From Thermoplasmata archaeon (GTDB lineage: Archaea; Thermoplasmatota; Thermoplasmata; Lutacidiplasmatales; SKW197), in assembly GCA_026414225.1 (NCBI GenBank), contig JAOAJK010000011.1, positions 1 to 48,547 of the forward strand: 48,547 bases of DNA, given 5' to 3'. The first letter of the stretch is position 1, and each line of letters opens with the position of its first letter. The position numbers and the translations under genes were made by a program. Positions 26,138 to 33,236 of the stretch are shown here, piece after piece. The notes under the pieces are model-generated. The model did not search any database. It was not told the DNA's origin and worked only from the letters and a program-made list of their open reading frames with translations.

Positions 26138-26222
26138 GCGGGGATTCCCAAGCTTGGTCAAAGGGGCAGGACTTAGAATCCTGTTGCGCAGGCATTCGCC
26201 GGTTCAAATCCGGCTCCCCGCA
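26138..26222 (+). tRNA. tRNA-Leu (anticodon TAG)
   Basis: Acceptor GCGGGGA (26138-26144) pairs with TCCCCGC (26215-26221), discriminator A at 26222. Anticodon arm CAGGA-CTTAGAA-TCCTG gives anticodon TAG. A long variable arm (class II) precedes the T arm GCCGG-TTCAAAT-CCGGC. No intron; CCA is not encoded. It begins 4 nt after the stop of the CorA-like gene and has no promoter box of its own, since that region is coding. Confidence 0.95.
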
Positions 26223-26247
26223 AACCCTTTTGCTCGCTAACGCTCCC

Positions 26248-26341
26248 AAAAGCGTTTACGGAAAATCTTTTCTGGCACGCCCAGGTTTTATCCAAAAGGT
26301 TCGGTATCGACAGATACCCCTTAACACAGGTACCGTAAGGG
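26248..26341 (+). repeat. Repeat element copy B (directly after tRNA-Leu)
   Basis: Related to the tRNA-Gln intron: 34 positions with 3 mismatches (26248-26281), then two identical blocks (26283-26297 and 26331-26341). The apical stem reads CTGG...CCAG here against CAGG...CCTG in copy A, so both sides of one base pair differ while pairing is kept. A separate perfect hairpin GGTATC-GACA-GATACC lies at 26303-26318. The copy fills the 122-nt gap between tRNA-Leu and the convergent flavoprotein gene. Confidence 0.75.
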
Positions 26342-26344
26342 GGA

Positions 26345-27775
26345 TTAAGCCCCAAAGTGATGGTCCAAGATATGATGATAATGGTCCAGTGGCATCAGGG
26401 AATTGAACGCTCTTTCAACCACCTCCGAAAGCGCTGGATGGATGTGCATGCTCTGGAGGAGTGGCACCGCACTCCTGTCTTCTGTGTACATTAAATTCAC
26501 TATCTCCTGAATGAGAATTGAGGCCTCAGGACCGACAATGTGGGCCCCCAGTATCTCCAAGTTATCTTTTTTCACGAGCACCTTCACAAAGTAATCTTTC
26601 GCACCCATTGCTTCTCCCTTTGCAGTGTCTTCATACCTGTAAGCCCCTATCAGAATGTTATCCTTTCCGTGTTTCTCAATGGCTTCCTTCTCTCCCATTC
26701 CTACACTTGCAACTTCCGGATAGGTAAAGATTGCCCTGGGTACGGCATGGTAGTCCACCTTCGCTCTCGGTATATCGGAAATGAGGTTATAGTAAACGAC
26801 CATGGCTTCGTAGTTGGCCACATGCTTGAACTGGTAGCCACCAATGCAGTCCCCGAAAGCCCAGACACCTTCCGCAGTTGTTTGCAGGAACTCGTTGACC
26901 GCAATCCAGCCATGTTCATCTGTTTTTATTCCTGCTCTTTCAGGGTGAAGAATGTCTGCGTTGGATGCACGGCCCGTAGCAATCAATACCTCATCTGCTT
27001 CAAATGCCTCGGGCTTTTTTGAAGTTCTCTCATGGGCTATGATTTTCTTTTTGCCTGTTATCGTTTGCTGGAGTTCGATGACCTCGTAGTTTGTAAAAAT
27101 TTTCATGTGTTTTGAAAGAGTTTGCCTGGCCACTTCAGCAATCTCCGGTTCTTCATCAGGAAGGAATTGCGGGTTTCTCCCGATGATTGTAACTTCGGAC
27201 CCCATAGCCGAAAAGAAATGCCCGAATTCTGCAGCTATGTATCCTCCGCCGATTATCGCCAGCCTCTTCGGAAGCTTTGTGATGTGCAGGATAGTGTCGC
27301 TTGTGTGGTATTTCACTTTCTCAATTCCTCTAATTTTCGGAATTGCTGGTTTTGAGCCAGTGCAGAGCAGAATTAATTTCGAGGAAATCCTCTCCCCACC
27401 TACATTCAGCACATATGGCTCAACAAATTCGGCAGTTATAGGGTAAAAATCTATGTTTTTGTGATGGCTTAGTCCATGGCGAATTTGCTCGATCTCACTG
27501 TCGATTCTGTTTCTCATCCGCTTCATCACCTTTTCGAAATCCAGTTTCTTTATTTCTGCCTCAATCCCGAAATTATTGGCTTCACCGATAAGGCGCACGA
27601 GTTCCGCAGGGTAGAGTAAGAGCTTCGTCGGGATGCACCCACGGGTGAGGCAAATCCCTCCTGGCTCATCCTTTTCAATAACGGCCGCTTTCATATCTGG
27701 GTTTTTTCTCAGCAGACCCTCGAGCACATACATCCCGGACCCACTTCCAATCAAAATGACATCATATTCCTTCAT
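26345..27775 (-). CDS. Pyridine nucleotide-disulfide oxidoreductase, dihydrolipoamide dehydrogenase-like
   Basis: 476-residue flavoprotein. FAD-binding GSGSGM is near residue 10. The redox pair is C42 and C47 in GGICLTRGCIPTK (CxxxxC). The NAD(P)-binding site is AIIGGGYIAAEFG around 175-187. FGDCIGG marks the second FAD contact, and the C-terminal HIHPALSEVVERA holds the active-site His-Glu pair from the partner subunit. This is the class that includes dihydrolipoamide dehydrogenase, mercuric and mycothione reductases. No 2-oxoacid dehydrogenase or mer genes are nearby, so the disulfide substrate is unknown. Confidence 0.9.
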   Translation of the reverse strand: MKEYDVILIGSGSGMYVLEGLLRKNPDMKAAVIEKDEPGGICLTRGCIPTKLLLYPAELVRLIGEANNFGIEAEIKKLDFEKVMKRMRNRIDSEIEQIRHGLSHHKNIDFYPITAEFVEPYVLNVGGERISSKLILLCTGSKPAIPKIRGIEKVKYHTSDTILHITKLPKRLAIIGGGYIAAEFGHFFSAMGSEVTIIGRNPQFLPDEEPEIAEVARQTLSKHMKIFTNYEVIELQQTITGKKKIIAHERTSKKPEAFEADEVLIATGRASNADILHPERAGIKTDEHGWIAVNEFLQTTAEGVWAFGDCIGGYQFKHVANYEAMVVYYNLISDIPRAKVDYHAVPRAIFTYPEVASVGMGEKEAIEKHGKDNILIGAYRYEDTAKGEAMGAKDYFVKVLVKKDNLEILGAHIVGPEASILIQEIVNLMYTEDRSAVPLLQSMHIHPALSEVVERAFNSLMPLDHYHHILDHHFGA

Positions 27776-27837
27776 ATGGAGAGATAGGGCAATAATAATA
27801 TAAAGGTTTATTCACATCTTTTCGCGGTTTATTCGCA

Positions 27838-28839
27838 TTACATGCCAATGTATTTTGCATACACACTTTTTGCGATTTCTAGGGAATCTGTGCCCTTGAT
27901 TATTGCACCGCCATCGGGAAACAGCGTGATTTCCTTCCCATCGATATTTATCTTGAGGATTTTTCCGGCTCGTTTCACTTCACCGGTTTTTCCGACCTTT
28001 TTTCTTATCTCTCCCATGTCAATCTTGGTTTTCGTGCCAGGGTGGAAATATACCGATTTTGAGCCACACAGTTTTACAACATGCTCTGGCTTGTTCTTTA
28101 GAAATTCAAAATCATGGTGCTTACATGTTTGACATGCGGGATTCTGGCTCACCACAATCTCCTGAACCTCAAAATTCCAGAGGTCAATGAATGCTAGGGT
28201 TTTCCTCGGCTCCCTGCCCAGCACAATCTTTATTGCCTCGGTAACCTGGATTGTTCCAAAAAGTACAGGCACAGTGTTCAGAATTCCTGCTGTTTCGCAG
28301 GTTGGTAATGGCGTCTTTGGCAGCTCTGGGAAAACGCAGCGGAAGCATGGTCCGTGTGGGAGCACATTGTATGTCATCCCTGATGTGGCAAGCACCCCTG
28401 CATAGATCCAGGGAATTTCATGCTTGACACAGATGTCGTTGATAAGGAATCTGGTAACAAGGTTATCCGTGCAATCCAGGACCACATCCATTTCCTCCAG
28501 CAATTCCTCACCATTGCTGGAATTGAAGTCCGCAGTAATTCCTTCAACCTCAATTTCGCGGTTTATCTTTCTCAGGTGTGTCGCAAGTACCTCTGCCTTT
28601 GCCCTGCCTACATCCCGCTCGGTGTAAAGAATCTGGCGTTGGAGGTTCGTTATCTCAACCACATCCCTGTCAATTACTCTTATTTTTCCAAAACCCGCTC
28701 TTGCCAGCAGATTTGCACAGGCGTTTCCCAGGGCTCCAGCGCCAACGACTGCGGCCTTCGCTCTTCCGATCTTCGCCTGCCCATTCCTTCCAATCTCTTT
28801 TAGAATTATGTGCCGGGCATATCTCTCATTTTGGTTCAT
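27838..28839 (-). CDS. ThiF/MoeB/UbaA-like E1 adenylyltransferase
   Basis: 333 residues. The ATP-binding motif VVGAGALGNACANLL is at about 31-45, followed by RDVVEITNLQRQ and DCTDNLVTRF. Two CxxC pairs (CFRC and CQTC) bind structural zinc, and LPTCETAG holds the likely catalytic cysteine. A C-terminal extension (about 240-333) after KLCGSKSVYF is common in archaeal members. It should adenylate the C terminus of a ubiquitin-like sulfur carrier (SAMP, MoaD or ThiS). moaC/moaB are 20 kb away. Its ATG overlaps the stop of the FKBP gene (ATGA). Confidence 0.88.
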   Translation of the reverse strand: MNQNERYARHIILKEIGRNGQAKIGRAKAAVVGAGALGNACANLLARAGFGKIRVIDRDVVEITNLQRQILYTERDVGRAKAEVLATHLRKINREIEVEGITADFNSSNGEELLEEMDVVLDCTDNLVTRFLINDICVKHEIPWIYAGVLATSGMTYNVLPHGPCFRCVFPELPKTPLPTCETAGILNTVPVLFGTIQVTEAIKIVLGREPRKTLAFIDLWNFEVQEIVVSQNPACQTCKHHDFEFLKNKPEHVVKLCGSKSVYFHPGTKTKIDMGEIRKKVGKTGEVKRAGKILKINIDGKEITLFPDGGAIIKGTDSLEIAKSVYAKYIGM

Positions 28840-29708
28840 GCATTCTTAGTGATATTCAGCAGGGTGATGGTAAATATGAGTGTGTTCCCCTTAATCTGTT
28901 CGTTGTAGTCGATCGTAAAGGTGCCTTTCTCGGGGTTGAGCCCGATGAGATAGAAATCCCTGAACTGGAAGTCCTTGGCATGGATACGGTTCACCTGCGA
29001 GGGTTTGATCAAATGCTGGATTTTTATCTCCCCGTTGCCGTTGTTTGCGGTGCTATCAACACTGAGCACTTTTATCTCCCAGCCAAATGGAGAGACAGTT
29101 TCTCCGACCTGCGGGGTGAAATGGAATACCACCTTGTTCCCGTATGTGGCAAACACGGTCACATTCCAGCCCCATTTCGGGTCTTTCAATACCAGCCCAT
29201 CCATCGGCGATTTCCCGTAGTAATCTGTGAACTTTGACTCGTTCCATTCGTACTTCATCGGAATGGTCTCGATGAGGTTCTTTTCAACAATTAGGGCAGG
29301 GTCCTTGAACCCGTAGCCCTTTTCAGGAGGGATGATCGCAGTCCTCTTATCTCCCACCTTCATACCGATCAGGGCTTCCCTGAAACCCTCGATCACCGTG
29401 ATATAATCTCCTTCTGCTGCGGTCCCAACCTTGACTTTAAGCGGCACATAAGCACTTGGCTCTCGCATGCTAAAGGCAGGGGACTTGGGATAACTTACAT
29501 TGTCAATCGCTACAGAGTACATAGAGGTATCAAACACGCTCAGGTCCACGAACCTTCCGATGTAGTCCACAGCGACTTTGTCCTCCGGCTCAACAAAGAT
29601 TTCCTTCCTTTCTTCACTTTTTTGCTGGGTTGTATACCAGTAGTAACCACCTGCAGCTGCAGCAACCAGGAGCACGACTGCAATTACTGCATACCATTTT
29701 GTGTCCAT
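28836..29708 (-). CDS. Membrane-anchored FKBP-type peptidyl-prolyl isomerase
   Basis: About 290 residues. A single membrane segment (WYAVIAVVLLVAAAAGGYYW) near the N terminus anchors it, with the rest outside the cell. Residues about 45-140 form the archaeal FKBP core: DKVAVDYIGRFVD, then VIEGFREALIGMKVGDKRTAIIPPEKGYGF, followed by an inserted flap and a C-terminal beta domain. It should help fold secreted proteins, of which this window encodes several. GTG at 29714 is an alternative start. TAAATTTATATC (29739-29750) is the promoter box. First gene of an operon with the E1-like gene. Confidence 0.9.
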   Translation of the reverse strand: MDTKWYAVIAVVLLVAAAAGGYYWYTTQQKSEERKEIFVEPEDKVAVDYIGRFVDLSVFDTSMYSVAIDNVSYPKSPAFSMREPSAYVPLKVKVGTAAEGDYITVIEGFREALIGMKVGDKRTAIIPPEKGYGFKDPALIVEKNLIETIPMKYEWNESKFTDYYGKSPMDGLVLKDPKWGWNVTVFATYGNKVVFHFTPQVGETVSPFGWEIKVLSVDSTANNGNGEIKIQHLIKPSQVNRIHAKDFQFRDFYLIGLNPEKGTFTIDYNEQIKGNTLIFTITLLNITKNA

Positions 29709-29738
29709 ATCCACACCGAGCGTCCCATAGTGCTAAAA

Positions 29739-29750
29739 GATATAAATTTA
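29739..29750 (-). promoter_or_regulatory. TATA box of the FKBP/E1-like operon
   Basis: TAAATTTATATC on the minus strand, centred about 36 nt before the ATG at 29708 and about 30 before the GTG at 29714. Initiation is expected near 29718. Confidence 0.5.
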
Positions 29751-29801
29751 ACGCAGGGGCATGCGTAGATTTTAAGTACCTCTCTCCCAATATCCCCCCG
29801 G

Positions 29802-30275
29802 ATGAATCAAAATGCTCTGATGGCTGGTAGCCTGCTTCTCATGCTCTCTGTAGTCGTATTCACACCCTTCTTTTTTGCACCTGAAACCCCGGTCATCTTT
29901 TACGAAAATCCCTCTCTCGTGCTGGATTATCTGAATTCCACGAAGGAGTTTAGGGTATATGTGCACAGCATAGCTACAAATGTCCGTTTCCAGTCAATCT
30001 ACATGAACCTCACGGACCTCACCACAAACGAAACTGTAGAGAATGTTGTGAACAATACCTGTGCCGCATTTGTAAACACCACCTGGATGGCTTTCAAACT
30101 GAATGTAACTGTGGTGCTGGATGAAGCCGCAATCTATGACTGCGACATTACCGTCCAGGTTGTTTTGGAAGAGGGCATAGCTACCATACTTCTGACACAA
30201 ACGGACGACGGTACAACCCAGACAATTCAGGAACAGGAACTTCCATTTCCACTGGCTATGAAGAGGAGGTGGTAG
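29802..30275 (+). CDS. Secreted or membrane-anchored protein of unknown function
   Basis: 157 residues. An N-terminal hydrophobic segment (LMAGSLLLMLSVVVFTPFFF) precedes an extracellular beta-rich part with several NxS/T sequons (YMNLTD, VNNTCA, FVNTTW, LNVTV). No family recognised. ATTTTAAGT (29769-29777) about 29 nt upstream suggests a leaderless start at 29802. The next membrane protein gene starts 2 nt downstream, so the two probably work together. Confidence 0.75.
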   Translation: MNQNALMAGSLLLMLSVVVFTPFFFAPETPVIFYENPSLVLDYLNSTKEFRVYVHSIATNVRFQSIYMNLTDLTTNETVENVVNNTCAAFVNTTWMAFKLNVTVVLDEAAIYDCDITVQVVLEEGIATILLTQTDDGTTQTIQEQELPFPLAMKRRW

Positions 30276-30277
30276 AT

Positions 30278-30610
30278 ATGAAACTCAGCAGATTGACATT
30301 GATATGGCTCGGGTTGATGATATTTCTGATCATGCTCGAGGTGGGACAGCTTGCTGGTTTCGTGCGGCTTGACCGCATAATTAACAACCCGTGGGGCTTC
30401 GTTTTTGGCATTACGCTAATTGCAATTTTGGCGGTGGTCGGCGCCCTTTTTGTCGGGGTGTTTATTGCCTACCGGGTCTACACATCGAAGGGATTTACGC
30501 CCTATGAGGAGGAGATACTGCGGGTCGCTGATGAGGTCCATAAAATTTCAGCTAGAACTGAGAAAATTGAGAAGGAACTCCACGAAATCAAGGAGGGCTT
30601 GAAAAAATGA
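30278..30610 (+). CDS. Two-TM protein with C-terminal coiled coil
   Basis: 110 residues: two membrane segments (about 6-25 and 40-66), then a charged helix (EEILRVADEVHKISARTEKIEKELHEIKEGLKK) that should form a cytoplasmic coiled coil. No family recognised. The start at 30278 is chosen because GAGGAGGT (30264-30270) sits 7 nt upstream; a GTG at 30269 would overlap that site. It overlaps guaAA by ATGA, giving a three-gene operon of two membrane proteins and a purine enzyme. Confidence 0.78.
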   Translation: MKLSRLTLIWLGLMIFLIMLEVGQLAGFVRLDRIINNPWGFVFGITLIAILAVVGALFVGVFIAYRVYTSKGFTPYEEEILRVADEVHKISARTEKIEKELHEIKEGLKK

Positions 30611-31173
30611 GAATCTATGTAGTGGACAATGGAGGCCAGTGGACACACCGGGAATGGAGGGTCCTGAAATACCTCGGTGCCGAGACCAGAATTGTGCCCA
30701 ACACCACAGAAACAGAGAAGATTGCGGACGCAGATGGGCTCGTGCTTTCAGGAGGGGCTCCAAGAATTGGAACCGAGATGCAGAAGCTCGGGAATGTGGG
30801 CGATTATCTCCAGAAACTTTCAATCCCTATCCTAGGCATCTGCGTTGGGCACCAGTACATCGCAATTCACTTTGGCGGAAGTGCAGGGGCTGCGAAGGTT
30901 CCCGCATACGGAAAGGTTGAAGTGACGGTTGATAAGACCTCGGACCTTTTTGAAGGAGTGCCGGAAAGATTTATTGCGTGGGAGTCGCACAATGACGAAG
31001 TCCAGGTGCTTCCGGATGTGCTGGAAATTCTGGCGCACTCAGAAAATTGCAGGGTGGAGGCGATGAAGCACAGAACAAGGCCAATTTACGGGGTGCAGTT
31101 CCATCCCGAAGTTGAACACACCCAGCATGGAGAGCAGATATTCAGGAATTTTATGAAAGTGTGCAGGCACTAA
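30607..31173 (+). CDS. guaAA: GMP synthase glutaminase subunit (subunit A)
   Basis: 188 residues, the class I glutamine amidotransferase alone, as in archaea with split GMP synthase. It releases ammonia from glutamine for the ATP-pyrophosphatase subunit (not in the window). The triad is visible: C79 in LGICVGHQ, and His and Glu in VQFHPEVEHT near residue 165. The substrate-side motif VLSGGAPRIG is typical of GMP synthase. Its ATG overlaps the upstream stop. Its last 4 nt overlap the stop of rsmA on the other strand. purP is 15 kb away. Confidence 0.92.
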   Translation: MRIYVVDNGGQWTHREWRVLKYLGAETRIVPNTTETEKIADADGLVLSGGAPRIGTEMQKLGNVGDYLQKLSIPILGICVGHQYIAIHFGGSAGAAKVPAYGKVEVTVDKTSDLFEGVPERFIAWESHNDEVQVLPDVLEILAHSENCRVEAMKHRTRPIYGVQFHPEVEHTQHGEQIFRNFMKVCRH

Positions 31174-31976
31174 TGGGCCTGCCGGATCTCCCTCCTTCTT
31201 TCCCACACCCAGTTCGCAATTTCCCCGAAATCCTCAGGTGAAAGTTCTTCTGGCCTTTTATCGTAGTAATTCTTTCTTCTGAGAAATTCGAGCGTGGGCT
31301 CATCGCATCTGGCCCAGTGTCTTCCGAGAATTGTGCCCATCTTCTTTCTCCGGTGCTGGAAGGCAGAATTCACGAGTTCCGTGAAAATTTTAATGCTCGC
31401 GACTTTGAATGGTGGGCGTTTTCTCGGAATTACCTGGACCACGGCCGACTCCACCTTTGGCACTGGAAAAAACGCACCTCTCGGCACAATTTCCAGAATC
31501 TCACATTTTGCCCGGTAATACGCATTGACCGATAACCGCCCGTAACTCGGACTTCCGTGGGATGCACACAACCGTTCTGCAAATTCCCTCTGGTACATCA
31601 ACACGCCTCTCTCAAATTTATGCTCAAGAATTCTGAATGTGATATCCGAAGAAATTCTGTATGGAAGATTCGACACGATCTTTGTGAATTCTGGCATCTC
31701 AATCTCCAATGCGTCTCCTCCAATGACCTGCAGATTTTCATACTCTTTCTCAAGGTGTAAAAGATACGCCTTCACGAGGGCCTGGTCTTTCTCCACCGCA
31801 ATGACTTCAGCACCGGTGTCGCAGAGTGCCCGGGTGAGCACGCCATTGCCCGCACCAATCTCCAGCACCACATCTCCTTTTTTCAAATCCGCATACCCGA
31901 CAATTCTCTCAAGAACCCTTCTATCTCTCAAAAAATGCTGGGATAATGCCTTTTTCGGTTTCACACTATTTCCCAT
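31170..31976 (-). CDS. rsmA: 16S rRNA dimethyladenosine transferase RsmA/KsgA (Dim1)
   Basis: 268 residues. Dimethylates two adjacent adenosines near the 3' end of 16S rRNA, a late step of small-subunit assembly. Visible motifs: SQHFLRDRRVLERI at the start, SAM-binding VLEIGAGNGVLT, VSNLPYRISS (the NLPY catalytic motif), and FQHRRKKMGTIL in the C-terminal domain. GGAG sits 5 nt before the ATG at 31976. The start lies inside the end of the DegT gene (11-nt overlap), so translation is likely coupled. Confidence 0.94.
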   Translation of the reverse strand: MGNSVKPKKALSQHFLRDRRVLERIVGYADLKKGDVVLEIGAGNGVLTRALCDTGAEVIAVEKDQALVKAYLLHLEKEYENLQVIGGDALEIEMPEFTKIVSNLPYRISSDITFRILEHKFERGVLMYQREFAERLCASHGSPSYGRLSVNAYYRAKCEILEIVPRGAFFPVPKVESAVVQVIPRKRPPFKVASIKIFTELVNSAFQHRRKKMGTILGRHWARCDEPTLEFLRRKNYYDKRPEELSPEDFGEIANWVWERRREIRQAH

Positions 31977-33036
31977 AAAATCTCCGTATGGTGTTCACAA
32001 CCACGCGAACTTCTTCATCCGATAGCAACGGGAAGATGGGAAGGGAGAGACAGGTGTTTTTTACTTTCTCAGCATTCTGGCATTTTCTGCGGTATTTGTT
32101 CAGATGTGGATATTCATACAGAAGCTTCGGATAGTAAATCCCGGTGCCGATTTCCGCCTTTGTGAGATACTCCCTCAATCCTTCCCTTTTGTCCGTTTGA
32201 ATTGTGTACTGGTGATAAGCGTGTTCGTAGCCATCTGGAGTTACAGGTATTTTTACCACATCTCTCAAATTTTCGTTATAGACCTCTGCAATCTCCTTCC
32301 GCCTTCTGTTAAACTCATGTAGTTTTTTCAACTGGCAGAGACCGATTGCTGCACTGATATCTGTCATTCTGTAGTTGTAGCCGAGCATCGAATACTCATA
32401 CCTTGCAACCTGGCCTTGATTTCTGATTATTCTTGCTTTTTCAGCCATCTCATCATTGTTGGTGGTTATCATTCCTCCCTCGCCCGTGGTCATGTTCTTT
32501 GTCGGGTAGAAACTGAACACACCGATGTCCCCAATGCCCCCCACAAATTTCCCGTTCACCTTTGCCCCGTGGGCCTGGCAAGCATCCTCAATCACGAGAA
32601 GATTATTCTCGACCGCAATTTTCATTATTTCACCCATGTTGGCAGGGAGACCATAGAGATGGACTGGCAGGATGGCCCTTGTTTTCTTTGTAATCCGCTC
32701 TCCGATGGAGGCAGGCGAGATGTTGAATGTATCTGGCTCTATGTCCGCATAAACTGGTTTTGCACCCGTCATGCAGATGGCGTTTGTAGTTGCCACGAAT
32801 GTGAAAGGAGTGGTGACAACTTCATCCCCTTTCTTCACACCAGCACACATCAGTGCGATTTCCAGGGCGCATGTGCCGTTGGCAACTGCAATCGCATGTT
32901 TGACCCCGATAGCCCTTGCGAATTCCTCCTCGAACTGTTTCACGAGTTTCCCCTGCGCAAGGTTCCCGCTCAGCAACACTTCCCTTACTGCACTGATTTC
33001 TTCTTCACCAATTGCTGGTTTTGCCTGTGGTATCAT
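31966..33036 (-). CDS. DegT/DnrJ/EryC1/StrS family sugar aminotransferase
   Basis: 356-residue PLP enzyme that transaminates keto-sugar nucleotides for surface glycans. The start IPQAKPAIGEEEISAV, the substrate motif GNLAQGKLVKQFE, IEDACQAHGA with the PLP Asp, and the Schiff-base lysine in FSFYPTKNMTTGEGG are all present. The sugar cannot be read from sequence. A TATA-like GATATATC at about 33068-33076 lies about 35 nt upstream. First gene of an overlapping pair with rsmA, a functionally unrelated partner. No other nucleotide-sugar genes are nearby except PGI/PMI at 44.6 kb. Confidence 0.9.
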   Translation of the reverse strand: MIPQAKPAIGEEEISAVREVLLSGNLAQGKLVKQFEEEFARAIGVKHAIAVANGTCALEIALMCAGVKKGDEVVTTPFTFVATTNAICMTGAKPVYADIEPDTFNISPASIGERITKKTRAILPVHLYGLPANMGEIMKIAVENNLLVIEDACQAHGAKVNGKFVGGIGDIGVFSFYPTKNMTTGEGGMITTNNDEMAEKARIIRNQGQVARYEYSMLGYNYRMTDISAAIGLCQLKKLHEFNRRRKEIAEVYNENLRDVVKIPVTPDGYEHAYHQYTIQTDKREGLREYLTKAEIGTGIYYPKLLYEYPHLNKYRRKCQNAEKVKNTCLSLPIFPLLSDEEVRVVVNTIRRFYGK

Positions 33037-33176
33037 AATATCCCCGATGTCCCCAATTCAACGGTGTAGATATATCTTTCTCACTCGGACAAATTGTGTG
33101 GCATCGGTGCGATTCATTAGTCCTTTTTCTGCGGCATTTGCATCTGCCTGAGATGGTAGTCCCAGGTATTTACCTG

Positions 33177-33190
33177 AATAAATATAAATA
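33177..33190 (+). promoter_or_regulatory. TATA box of the VWA surface protein gene
   Basis: AATAAATATAAATA places initiation near 33210, giving a leader of about 27 nt that carries AGGAGGTGA (33221-33229). This supports the start at 33237 over the ATG at 33204. Confidence 0.5.
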
Positions 33191-33236
33191 GAATTAAGCC
33201 GATATGGATTACGTGCTGTTAGGAGGTGACAAACTG

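Noticed and set aside
26173-26355. Minus-strand frames across tRNA-Leu and repeat copy B
   Set aside because: They are antisense to a well-folded tRNA and have no promoter, RBS or domain.
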